Assembly: GCA_964631745.1 (NCBI GenBank)
Contig: CAZVWV010000009.1
Span: forward strand, 1-47,762
Direction: 5' to 3'
Source: CAZVWV01 sp964631745
GTDB lineage: Bacteria > Bdellovibrionota_C > UBA2361 > JBGSMV01
Length of the DNA stretch: 47,762 nucleotides
The notes under the pieces are model-generated. The model was given only the letters and a program-made list of their open reading frames with translations. It ran no database searches and was not told the DNA's origin. This document shows, in pieces, positions 37,180 to 45,665 of the stretch. The position numbers and the translations under genes were made by a program. How positions within the stretch are numbered: the first letter of the stretch is position 1; each line of letters starts with the position of its first letter.

Positions 37180-38670
37180 ATGAACGTTAGGTTAAATTGT
37201 ATTGCTCAGTTGCGGGAGATTCGGGAGCGCAAACAGAGAGTGCTTGTAATCGGGCTTGGAATAAGCGGTATTGAATCTGCCAAATTGTTGGCTAGGCTTG
37301 GGATCGCGACTAGCACCATCGAACGCGATTCTTTTGAGAACTACAAGGCCAAAACAAAATTTAATGACCGTTTGGCCGAGCTGAATGATGTGGGTGTAAA
37401 AACAGTTTTTGGCATCGATGGCGAGAAGATCTCAGATCAGCTAAACGATGCTGGACTTTGTGTGCTAAGTCCTGGCGTATCGCAGGAGTCTGCTATTGTT
37501 GGGGCGCTTCGCCGCCACGGCATACCAACTATCGGAGAACTTGAGCTGGGCATCGAATTAAAAGGGCTCCCGTTTGTGGCAGTTACCGGGAGTAACGGTA
37601 AGAGCACTACGGTTAGTCTGATGCAGGCGATTTTTGAGAGCGACGGTTTTGACAGTACTCTGTGCGGAAATGTGGGTACTCCGGTGGTCTCGTCGTTGGG
37701 GGCAGATGCGCTTGACGTTACCCCCAGAACAGAGCGTGCTTTGCAAGTTGTGGAGGTTTCAAGTTATCAGTTGGAGAGCTGTAGCGTGATAAAGCCCAAG
37801 GTCGCTTGTCTCTTAAATATATCGGACAACCATTTAGAGCGTCATGGATCGCTAGAGCGTTATCTGCTGTGCAAGTCCAAGCTTTTTGAGAATCAGGATG
37901 CCTCAGATTTCGCTGTTCTGAATGTCGATGATGGTAGAGTGGCGGCGCTCGCACCAAAGTTAGTGGGACAGGTCATGTATTTCGGTAGGGCCGGTGCCAA
38001 CACCAAGGGGAAGCTCGGAGCTTTTTTTCGTTATGAACCAAAAACGGGGGAAGATGTTATTGAGGTAAATCTTCCCAAACGAAGGCGAGAGTTTCTGGTG
38101 CATACAACTAAACTGCATGGCCTTCATAATCGGTACAATATCTGCACAGCGGTTTTGGCGACGCTCTTGATGGGGGCTTCTGATGCGGCCGTAGAAAAGG
38201 CCATTCAAAATTTTCTGCCGCTGGAGCACCGCCAGGAGCTAGTCGCTAACACCGGGCGCTTTGTAATTATTAACGATTCCAAATCTACCACGGTGGCGGC
38301 GAGCCAGGCCGCTATCTTATCTGCCTTAGATACTTATCCCAATCGGCGCCTGACCTTGATGTTAGGCGGTTTGGTTAAGGCGGGTTCTTGGGAACCGGTT
38401 ATCAAAATAGTTGAGGCTAACAAGAGTAGGTTGCAGCTAATACTTTTTGGTAAAGACAGAAATATATTAGCCGACCACTTTGAAGAACGCGGTTGTCGGT
38501 TTGAGTCATGTTCCAAGTTGGCCGACGCAACCAAGTTTGCGATTGAGCATTTGCAGAGCGACGATGTCTTGCTTTTTACTCCAGGTGCTGCGAGCTTCGA
38601 TGAATTTAAGGATTTCGAGGAACGTGGAAGGTTCTTTAAGCAGCAAGTTAGCAATTATTTGGGGGCTTAG
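37180..38670 (+). CDS. murD: UDP-MurNAc-L-alanine:D-glutamate ligase
   Basis: Adds D-glutamate to UDP-MurNAc-L-Ala with ATP in the cytoplasm. It is somewhat long at 496 residues. The N-terminal Rossmann-like domain has VLVIGLGISGIESAKLLARL. The ATP loop is VTGSNGKSTTVSLMQAIF, followed by VEVSSYQLE and LNISDNHLERHGS, the family motif with the metal His. The C-terminal domain has NDSKSTTVAASQAAI and LFTPGAASFDEFKDFEERG. It follows mraY by six bases and precedes hutU by six bases. Confidence 0.95.
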   Translation: MNVRLNCIAQLREIRERKQRVLVIGLGISGIESAKLLARLGIATSTIERDSFENYKAKTKFNDRLAELNDVGVKTVFGIDGEKISDQLNDAGLCVLSPGVSQESAIVGALRRHGIPTIGELELGIELKGLPFVAVTGSNGKSTTVSLMQAIFESDGFDSTLCGNVGTPVVSSLGADALDVTPRTERALQVVEVSSYQLESCSVIKPKVACLLNISDNHLERHGSLERYLLCKSKLFENQDASDFAVLNVDDGRVAALAPKLVGQVMYFGRAGANTKGKLGAFFRYEPKTGEDVIEVNLPKRRREFLVHTTKLHGLHNRYNICTAVLATLLMGASDAAVEKAIQNFLPLEHRQELVANTGRFVIINDSKSTTVAASQAAILSALDTYPNRRLTLMLGGLVKAGSWEPVIKIVEANKSRLQLILFGKDRNILADHFEERGCRFESCSKLADATKFAIEHLQSDDVLLFTPGAASFDEFKDFEERGRFFKQQVSNYLGA

Positions 38671-38676
38671 TCTCAA

Positions 38677-40344
38677 ATGACCATCGACCTTCGAACGATT
38701 CGGGCGCCCACTGGTTCAACTTTAACTTGTAAGGGATGGCAGCAAGAGGCGGCCTACCGCATGCTTCAGAATAATTTAGACGCGACGGTCGCCGAGCGTC
38801 CGGAGGATCTGGTGGTTTATGGAGGTTCGGGAAAGGCCGCCAGAAATCCGCAGTGTCTTGAGGTAATCCTTAGCACACTTAAGCGACTTGAAAGCGATGA
38901 GACCCTTCTGGTTCAAAGCGGAAAGGCTGTGGGGGTATTTAAGACGCATGATCAAGCGCCGCGAGTATTGATCGCCAACAGTCACCTGGTGCCACGCTGG
39001 GCGACTTGGGAGGAGTTTCGAAGGTTGGAGGCCTTGGGCCTGACTATGTTTGGCCAGATGACGGCCGGGTCGTGGATATACATCGGCACACAGGGTATCT
39101 TGCAGGGTACTTACGAAACTTTTAACGCTTTGGCCGATAAGCATTTTAACGGTAGTCTGGCCGGTCGCTTGATCGTCTCTGGCGGCCTTGGTGGGATGGG
39201 TGGCGCCCAGCCACTGGCGGCCACTCTGAATGGCGCAGTTTTTCTTGGGGTGGAAGTCGATCCTGTGCGCGCCAAACGTAGAGTCGATAGCGGATACTGC
39301 GATTGTTTGGTGGAAGATCTCGACGCTGCTCTGAAACTTGTGCTGGCGGCCAAGCAGAGTGCAGAGCCGCTCTCTGTGGCGCTGGTCGGAAATGTGGCCG
39401 AGATCGTGCCAGAGCTTGCGCGGCGCGGAATTATCCCTGATGTCATTACAGATCAGACTTCGGCGCATGATCTTCAACTCGGTTATATTCCGCTGGGATA
39501 TAGCGTGTCTGCTGCCGCCGAGTACCGTTTGCGGGACCCGCTTGGATATGAGGAATGTGTGCTTGATTCGATGGCGCAACACATTGAGGCTATACTTGCT
39601 CTGAAAGCTAAAGGTGCAGTGGCCTTTGATTACGGAAACAATATTAGAGGCCAGGTGGCGGATCGTCGCGGCTTGGCGCGGGCATTTGAGATCCCGGGTT
39701 TTGTGCCTGAGTACATTCGCCCTCTTTTTTGTAAGGGCTCTGGGCCGTTTAGATGGGTGGCGCTCTCTGGCGATGCGCTTGATATTGCAGTGACTGACCA
39801 AGCTGTGCTGGAGACATTCCCAGGGAAACCGGCCTTGGCACGTTGGATCAAGAAGGCGGCTGAGAAGGTTAAGTTCCAGGGGTTACCGGCCAGAATATGT
39901 TGGCTCGAGTACGGCGAGCGAGCGGAGATGGGACTTCGATTTAATTGGCTCGTGAAACACGGGAAAGTTAAGGCTCCCATCGTGATTGGGCGCGATCATT
40001 TGGACACAGGCTCTGTGGCCTCGCCCAATCGCGAGACTGAAGGGATGAAAGACGGATCTGACGCCATCGCTGATTGGCCGCTATTAAACGCTATGTTGAA
40101 TACGGCCTGCGGAGCGAGTTGGGTTTCGTTACATCATGGCGGCGGAGTGGGGATCGGTTATTCGATTCATGCGGGCATGGTGATCGTTGCCGACGGAAGC
40201 GAGGCAGCTGGAGCCCGGCTGACATGTGTGTTAACGGCCGATCCTGGCACGGGAGTTATGCGGCATGCAGATGCCGGGTATGAAAGCGCCATCGCGGTAG
40301 CTAAAGAAAGAGGGTTGGATCTTCCGAGCGTGCGAGATCTATGA
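38677..40344 (+). CDS. hutU: urocanate hydratase
   Basis: Converts urocanate to imidazolone-propionate with tightly bound NAD+, the second step of histidine breakdown. The 555-residue length is normal. The sequence has GGSGKAARN near the N terminus, HLVPRWATWEEF, GQMTAGSWIYIGTQGILQGT, GGLGGMGGAQPLA for NAD+ binding, the urocanase signature region with FDYGNNIRGQ, and GADHLDTGSV-like GRDHLDTGSVASPNRET. It starts six bases after murD, with no room for its own promoter, so it is expressed with cell-wall genes. The first enzyme, histidine ammonia-lyase (hutH), is not in the window. Confidence 0.96.
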   Translation: MTIDLRTIRAPTGSTLTCKGWQQEAAYRMLQNNLDATVAERPEDLVVYGGSGKAARNPQCLEVILSTLKRLESDETLLVQSGKAVGVFKTHDQAPRVLIANSHLVPRWATWEEFRRLEALGLTMFGQMTAGSWIYIGTQGILQGTYETFNALADKHFNGSLAGRLIVSGGLGGMGGAQPLAATLNGAVFLGVEVDPVRAKRRVDSGYCDCLVEDLDAALKLVLAAKQSAEPLSVALVGNVAEIVPELARRGIIPDVITDQTSAHDLQLGYIPLGYSVSAAAEYRLRDPLGYEECVLDSMAQHIEAILALKAKGAVAFDYGNNIRGQVADRRGLARAFEIPGFVPEYIRPLFCKGSGPFRWVALSGDALDIAVTDQAVLETFPGKPALARWIKKAAEKVKFQGLPARICWLEYGERAEMGLRFNWLVKHGKVKAPIVIGRDHLDTGSVASPNRETEGMKDGSDAIADWPLLNAMLNTACGASWVSLHHGGGVGIGYSIHAGMVIVADGSEAAGARLTCVLTADPGTGVMRHADAGYESAIAVAKERGLDLPSVRDL

Positions 40345-41561
40345 AGGTACTAAAAAATATCGCCAAGCTTTATGCGGTAACGGCAGAAAGCCCGGAGCGG
40401 GTTATTGAAGATGCCGCCTTGGTATTTGATACGGAGAAAATTAGATGGGTCGGACCCGAAGCCGATCTTCCAACGCCATATGCCAATTTGGATGCGCTTG
40501 ATGCTGAGGGAAAGCTGCTAATTCCTGGGTTAATCGATTGTCATACCCATCTGGCCTTTGCGGGCTGGCGCGAGGATGAATTTGTAAAGCGCGCCCTTGG
40601 CATATCATATCTGGATATCGCTAAAACTGGTGGCGGCATCTTAGCGACCGTGCAAAAAACGCGTGCTGCAAGTAAGTCTGAGCTAATTGCACGCGCTAGG
40701 ATTTTTGCGAGAGAGATGCTTAAGTTGGGCGTTACGACGATTGAATGCAAGAGCGGCTACGGCCTTACCTTTCAAGATGAGATTAAGCTTTTGGAAGTTT
40801 ACAGCGAGCTGGAGGTTTCTCAGAGACTTGTGCCCACATTTTTGGGAGCCCACACTATTCCGCCGGAGTATCGTGATAATCGCGCTGGGTACATTCAGTT
40901 GTTGACAGAAAGATTAATCCCCGAGGTGGCCCGGCGAAAGTTGGCTGTGTTTGTGGATATCTTTGTTGAGGAGGGCGCCTTTACTCATTCTGAGGCCAGT
41001 CAGATACTGACTTGTGCCAAGAGCTTCGGCCTTTTACCGAAGTTGCATGTGGACCAATTAAGCAACGGCGCTGGCGCTAAACTCGCGGCAGATCTTGGCG
41101 CAGTCTCGGCTGATCATTTAGAGTTTTCTGACTTGGAAGGCAGGCTTGCTCTAGCCACGGCGGGGGTGGTGGCTGTGTTCCTACCATTTGCAAGTATGTA
41201 CCTTGGTAAACAGGCTCCCAAGGCAAGAGATTTTATTGAGGCCGGGGTTGAGGTGGCGCTGGCAACAGATTTTAACCCGGGCTCAGCGCCAAGTTATCAT
41301 TTACCGCTCGCGATGACATTGGGCGTGACGCTTTCAGGGCTGACGCCCATGCAGGCTTTGAAAGCAGTTACGCTAAATGCTGCCAAGGCTTTGCGTTTGG
41401 AATCCAAAATCGGAAGTTTGGAACCGGGTAAGGTGGCTGATTTTGCTTTGATTGATGCCATAAGCGTGGAAGAGTGGCTGTATCATTTTGCGCCGAATCG
41501 CTGCGTGGGGACCTTTGTTTCGGGGAGCTTGCAGGTGCAAGCGGGGCCAGGGGTTTGCTAG
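40341..41561 (+). CDS. hutI: imidazolonepropionase
   Basis: Opens imidazolone-propionate to N-formimino-L-glutamate, the third step. The 406-residue amidohydrolase has the metal pair in LIDCHTHLAFAGWREDEF, KTGGGILATV, the substrate segment ECKSGYGL, the metal His in GAHTIPPEY and LHVDQLSNGAGA, and catalytic Asp in ALATDFNPGSAPS. Its ATG overlaps the hutU stop (ATGA), so translation is coupled. Confidence 0.95.
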   Translation: MKVLKNIAKLYAVTAESPERVIEDAALVFDTEKIRWVGPEADLPTPYANLDALDAEGKLLIPGLIDCHTHLAFAGWREDEFVKRALGISYLDIAKTGGGILATVQKTRAASKSELIARARIFAREMLKLGVTTIECKSGYGLTFQDEIKLLEVYSELEVSQRLVPTFLGAHTIPPEYRDNRAGYIQLLTERLIPEVARRKLAVFVDIFVEEGAFTHSEASQILTCAKSFGLLPKLHVDQLSNGAGAKLAADLGAVSADHLEFSDLEGRLALATAGVVAVFLPFASMYLGKQAPKARDFIEAGVEVALATDFNPGSAPSYHLPLAMTLGVTLSGLTPMQALKAVTLNAAKALRLESKIGSLEPGKVADFALIDAISVEEWLYHFAPNRCVGTFVSGSLQVQAGPGVC

Positions 41562-41589
41562 GGCTCAAGATTATTTAGGAGGCTGGATT

Positions 41590-43284
41590 ATGCAGAAGCT
41601 GATCGAATGCGTGCCAAATATTAGTGAAGGTCGAAACCAGGCCGTGATCGATGCCGTCGTGCGTGCGGCCTCCGTTGAAGGTGTGCGCATCTTGGATGTT
41701 GACCGCGGGGCTGCCACTAATAGAACTGTGATTACATTCGTAGGTGATCCCGAGTCGGTATTGGAGGGTGCTTTTCGGTTAGTTGAAAAGGCCGCAGAGC
41801 TAATTGATATGAGCACACATGCGGGCGAGCACCCGCGCATCGGCGCAACTGATGTGCTGCCATTTGTGCCCCTCCAAGGGGTTGAAATGGGCGAGTGTGT
41901 AGAGCTCGCAAACAAACTGGCCGAACGAGTGGGAAGGGAACTGAAGATTCCGGTTTATCTTTATGAATACGCTGCCACCAAGGAGGAACGACGGAGTTTG
42001 GCGTATTGTCGAGAAGGGGAGTATGAGGGGCTAGAGAATAAATTGAAAAATCCCGAGATGAAGCCGGATTTTGGAGAAGCTAAATTCAATTCTCGTAGCG
42101 GATTGACTGTAATAGGCGCCAGGCCGTTTTTAATTGCCTACAATATTAATTTGAACACGCGTGATAAGAAGCTAGCTAACTGGATTGCGATGCGGCTTAG
42201 AGAATCCGGATTTAAGAAGAAGGATTCTGAAGGAAGATTTGTACGAGACAAGAACGGCCAGCCGGTGATTGAGCCCGGGCTGTTCAAGCACTGTCGCGCA
42301 GTTGGTTGGTACATCGACGAATATAAGCGCGCACAGGTCTCGATCAATTTTACGAACTTCGAGGTGACGCCTATCCACACGGTTTTTGATGCTGCTTGCA
42401 AGTTAGCCGAGGAAATTGGTTTGCGAGTTACGGGCTCTGAATTAGTAGGACTGGTTCCGAAGCGTGCCGTGCTGATGGCAGGCGAGCATTATTTAAGGAA
42501 ACAGAAAGCACTGAGTGCGGTCCCTGAGAAGCAGCTGATTGAATGTGCGCTTAACTCGTTGGGATTGAGTGAAATTGTAGAATTTAAACCAAAGGAGAGG
42601 ATTTTGGAGGAGAAAATTAGCGGACCGACTAAATTGTTGGGGCTGGGTTTGGTAGAGTTTGTGGATCTTTTGTCAAGCGATACTCCCGCTCCGGGGGGCG
42701 GATCGGTCTCGGCGCTGGGCGGTGCTTTGGCCGGAGCGCTTTGCAGCATGGTCGCAGCGCTTACTTTCGGGAAAGCCAAAGCTAAGGAGTTGGAGAAACG
42801 GAAGCAGATGGAGCAGATAGCGCATGAGGCTCAGCAATTAAAGGCGGAGCTACTATCTTTGATGGAAGCTGATACAGGTGCTTTTGATGAGGTGCTTGCT
42901 GCTTTTAGGGTGAAGGCCGAGTCGGTTGAAGAGCAAACCAAAAGGAGCTCTGGAATTGTGGCTGCTTATCTGAAGGCCACGGAGATTCCTCTTTCGGTAA
43001 TGAGAACATCCTTGCGGGCATATGAACTTGCTTTTGGCTTACTTACAACCGGGTTGCAGAGCGCTTTATCGGATGGAGCTGTGGCGTGCGAGTTTTGTCG
43101 GGCCGCGATTAATGGAGCTTCTTATAATGTGCGCATTAATTTAAAAGAAATAGAGCAAAAATACGCAAGCACTGAAGAAGCTCAAGCGTTTGTACGGCGA
43201 GCCAAGCAGGAGCTGGCTGAGATGCTCGAGCAATCTGAGGTCCTCACAAAACAGGCGCAACAGAGGATTTTAGCTGTGTTATAG
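41590..43284 (+). CDS. ftcD: bifunctional glutamate formimidoyltransferase/formimidoyl-THF cyclodeaminase
   Basis: Moves the formimino group of formiminoglutamate to tetrahydrofolate, then deaminates it to 5,10-methenyl-THF, so histidine carbon enters the folate pool. The 564-residue protein is a two-domain fusion like the animal enzyme. The transferase half (1-330) has LIECVPNISEGRN, DRGAATNRTVITF and HAGEHPRIGATDVLPFVP. The cyclodeaminase half (about 370-564) begins LVEFVDLLSSDTPAPGGGS and includes SALGGALAGAL. ATG 41590 has the ribosome site AGGAGG; an earlier ATG at 41488 lies in hutI. It is 28 bp after hutI and 95 bp before ftsW. Confidence 0.95.
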   Translation: MQKLIECVPNISEGRNQAVIDAVVRAASVEGVRILDVDRGAATNRTVITFVGDPESVLEGAFRLVEKAAELIDMSTHAGEHPRIGATDVLPFVPLQGVEMGECVELANKLAERVGRELKIPVYLYEYAATKEERRSLAYCREGEYEGLENKLKNPEMKPDFGEAKFNSRSGLTVIGARPFLIAYNINLNTRDKKLANWIAMRLRESGFKKKDSEGRFVRDKNGQPVIEPGLFKHCRAVGWYIDEYKRAQVSINFTNFEVTPIHTVFDAACKLAEEIGLRVTGSELVGLVPKRAVLMAGEHYLRKQKALSAVPEKQLIECALNSLGLSEIVEFKPKERILEEKISGPTKLLGLGLVEFVDLLSSDTPAPGGGSVSALGGALAGALCSMVAALTFGKAKAKELEKRKQMEQIAHEAQQLKAELLSLMEADTGAFDEVLAAFRVKAESVEEQTKRSSGIVAAYLKATEIPLSVMRTSLRAYELAFGLLTTGLQSALSDGAVACEFCRAAINGASYNVRINLKEIEQKYASTEEAQAFVRRAKQELAEMLEQSEVLTKQAQQRILAVL

Positions 43285-43379
43285 GGGAGCCAGCCGTAGC
43301 CGGCACCATTATCTAATTCTCTTTCTAGACGGAAAAAACATCTTTGGCAAAGTCTTAATTCTACCGCATAATTCAGGTT

Positions 43380-44510
43380 ATGCATGACTTTGGAGGTTCA
43401 CGAACACTTCGCCCACCGCTATTTGTAGATCGAGTACTGGTTACGACTACGCTTGCCTTGGTGGGATTTAGCTTAGTAATGGTTTATTCAACCACTGGTA
43501 TTATTTCGCAGGAGCATTTTGGGGATCCTTTTTACTATCTGAAACGCCAGATCGTGGCGGCCACTATCGGAATCGTACTTATGTTTTTGGCTTCGCGTGT
43601 GAGCGCGGAAAAGCTGCGTGAGATATCTGCTGTCTTTTTGCCAATCACCCTGGTGTTACTGGCATTAACCTTAGTACCGGGACTTGGCGATAGAGCGGGC
43701 GGAGCGCAACGATGGGTCGGGGTTGGTCCCATTCGATTCCAACCGGGTGAATTCGCTAAGCTTACATTCGTTATTTTTATGGCGGGGTACCTGGCTCGAC
43801 ACGAGGGCAAATTGCAAACGTTTTCTCATGGAATAGTTAAACCGGCTTTAATTGTGGCGGCTACGGGTGCCCTATTCTTGATTCAACCAGATTTTGGCAG
43901 CACAGTTATTATCGCCATGGTTACACTTTGTATGGGGGCGGTTACTGGCGTGCGCTTGATCTATCTTTTGATGGGGGCGGGAATCGGGGCGCTATCTTTG
44001 GCTTCACTGGTTGTGCTCTCTCCCTATCGATTGAAGCGTATCGTAAGTTTCCTCTCGCCCTGGTCAGACGCCTCCGGGAAAGGTTATCAACTAATTCAAT
44101 CTTTGATTGCGATCGGATCGGGACAACTTACAGGAGTAGGGCTTGGGGAAAGCAAACAGAAATTATTCTTTCTTCCCGCTGCCCATACTGATTTTATTTT
44201 CTCGATGGTTTCAGAAGAGCTGGGCTTTATCGGTGGCGCTGTGCTGCTCATGCTTTTTCTGGTCTTTCTTTGGCGTGGCGTGCGACTTGCTTCACGCATG
44301 GCTGATGACGCGTTCTGCTTCTCGCTTTCGGTGGGGCTTACAATGTTGATCGTGATCCCGGCCTTGTTAAATATCGGCGTGGTGAGCGGAGTGCTTCCAA
44401 CTAAGGGGATGGTTTTGCCATTGGTTGGTTATGGAGGGTCCTCGTTAATCGCCTCACTAATCGGTGTTGGCTTATTGCTTGCGCTAGCGCGCTCAAGATA
44501 TCGGATATGA
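43380..44510 (+). CDS. ftsW: FtsW septal peptidoglycan polymerase (SEDS family)
   Basis: The SEDS-family glycosyltransferase that polymerises lipid II at the division septum with FtsI. The 376-residue protein has about ten membrane segments. Family motifs are AQRWVGVGPIRFQPGEFAKL, the catalytic-loop region FLSPWSDASGKGYQLIQSLI, SEELGFIGG and the C-terminal VVSGVLPTKGMVLPLVGYGG with SSLIAS. It has returned to cell-wall function after the hut block and overlaps murG by 4 nt. Confidence 0.95.
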   Translation: MHDFGGSRTLRPPLFVDRVLVTTTLALVGFSLVMVYSTTGIISQEHFGDPFYYLKRQIVAATIGIVLMFLASRVSAEKLREISAVFLPITLVLLALTLVPGLGDRAGGAQRWVGVGPIRFQPGEFAKLTFVIFMAGYLARHEGKLQTFSHGIVKPALIVAATGALFLIQPDFGSTVIIAMVTLCMGAVTGVRLIYLLMGAGIGALSLASLVVLSPYRLKRIVSFLSPWSDASGKGYQLIQSLIAIGSGQLTGVGLGESKQKLFFLPAAHTDFIFSMVSEELGFIGGAVLLMLFLVFLWRGVRLASRMADDAFCFSLSVGLTMLIVIPALLNIGVVSGVLPTKGMVLPLVGYGGSSLIASLIGVGLLLALARSRYRI

Positions 44511-45592
44511 AGATCTTTATTGCTGCCAGCGGGACGGGTGGACATCTATTTCCTGCGCTGCTGGTTGCCAAGACGTTGAGAAAATTGGAACCAGCTTGCG
44601 AGGTCGTGTTTGTAGGTTCCGGGCGCGCGCTTGAAGCGGAAGTTATCGATAAAGGTGGATTTCGTCGCCATGTTATAAACACCGTCGGAGTGAAACGATT
44701 GGGGGTCCTCGGGTTGTTGCGATTTTTGTGGACGTTGCCTAGGGCCTTTCTGCAAACTTACCGTCTTTTTTCCGTAGAGAAGCCGGAGCTTGTCTTTGGA
44801 GCTGGCGGATATGTCAGCGTTTTGCCGGTGTTAATGGCATGCTTGCGCGGTGTGCCGAGTTGGATTCATGAAGCTGAAATCAAGCCGGGGCTCGCAAATT
44901 ATGCTTTGAGTTTTTTCGCCACCAAGATTTCAGTGGCATTCCGTGAGACCGTGATGCCGTGCGCTCAAAAAGTGATAGTTACAGGGCAGCCGGTTCGTGA
45001 GGAACTAGTAGGGATTGGGAACGAAGCTGTTGGAGCACGGGTCAATGGCCCCCCGGAGCACTTGCTTGTGCTTGGAGGTTCTCAGGGAGCCAAAGCGTTG
45101 GACGATGCCATGCGTGAGGTTGCACCCTGGCTTGCCAGTCAAAACATAGAAGTTTGGCATCAGGGGCGGCCTGAGAATGTTGAGGCGCTGCAAGCCGAGT
45201 ATGGGCGCGTGCGGGTCAAAGCGCGCGTGGTGTCGTTTATTGAAGCGATGCCGGAAGCATTGAAGTGGGCAGATCTTATAGTTTCACGCTCTGGCGCTTC
45301 CACCGTCATGGAGCTTGGGGTTGTAAATAAGCCCGCCATTTTGGTGCCGTACCCGTTTGCGCAGGGTCAGCATCAAAAGGCCAATGCCTTGACTTTAGTA
45401 AACGCGAAAAAGGCGATTTTGGTAGAGGAGGGGGCTGGCTTTGTGGAGCGGTTGCAGGAGGCTTTGCGGACTTTATTTGTCCCGGCGAACTATCAAACTA
45501 TGAAAGCTGCGCATTATGCGGGTCGTAATGCAGACGGGGCCGTAAATATAGCGCGGGGGCTTTTGGCGCTCATTTCTTCCCCGAAGAAATAA
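44507..45592 (+). CDS. murG: UDP-GlcNAc:lipid I GlcNAc transferase (lipid II synthase)
   Basis: Adds GlcNAc to lipid I on the cytoplasmic face to make lipid II. The 361-residue GT28 protein has the glycine loop IAASGTGGHLFPAL, the second loop VFGAGGYVSVLPV, WIHEAEIKPG, the donor loop VLGGSQGAKALDDAM, SRSGASTVMELGVVNKPAIL and VPYPFAQGQHQKANAL. The first loop reads SGTGGH where E. coli has GGTGGH. It starts inside the ftsW stop codon. The expected next genes (murC, murB, ddl, ftsQAZ) are absent; aspS follows. Confidence 0.95.
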   Translation: MKIFIAASGTGGHLFPALLVAKTLRKLEPACEVVFVGSGRALEAEVIDKGGFRRHVINTVGVKRLGVLGLLRFLWTLPRAFLQTYRLFSVEKPELVFGAGGYVSVLPVLMACLRGVPSWIHEAEIKPGLANYALSFFATKISVAFRETVMPCAQKVIVTGQPVREELVGIGNEAVGARVNGPPEHLLVLGGSQGAKALDDAMREVAPWLASQNIEVWHQGRPENVEALQAEYGRVRVKARVVSFIEAMPEALKWADLIVSRSGASTVMELGVVNKPAILVPYPFAQGQHQKANALTLVNAKKAILVEEGAGFVERLQEALRTLFVPANYQTMKAAHYAGRNADGAVNIARGLLALISSPKK

Positions 45593-45665
45593 TTTTGCGC
45601 TTTTCTGCATTGAGTCGGGAACCTGTACCAAAATTTAACCAGCTGTAGTAAGTTAGGGTGTAATT

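Noticed and set aside
43285..43379. Third copy of the double-hairpin repeat (AGCCAGCCGTAGCCGGCACC)
   Set aside because: It shares only the GC-rich GCCGGCACC block; the ACT loop, the perfect stem and the GCACGAAATATT leader are absent.
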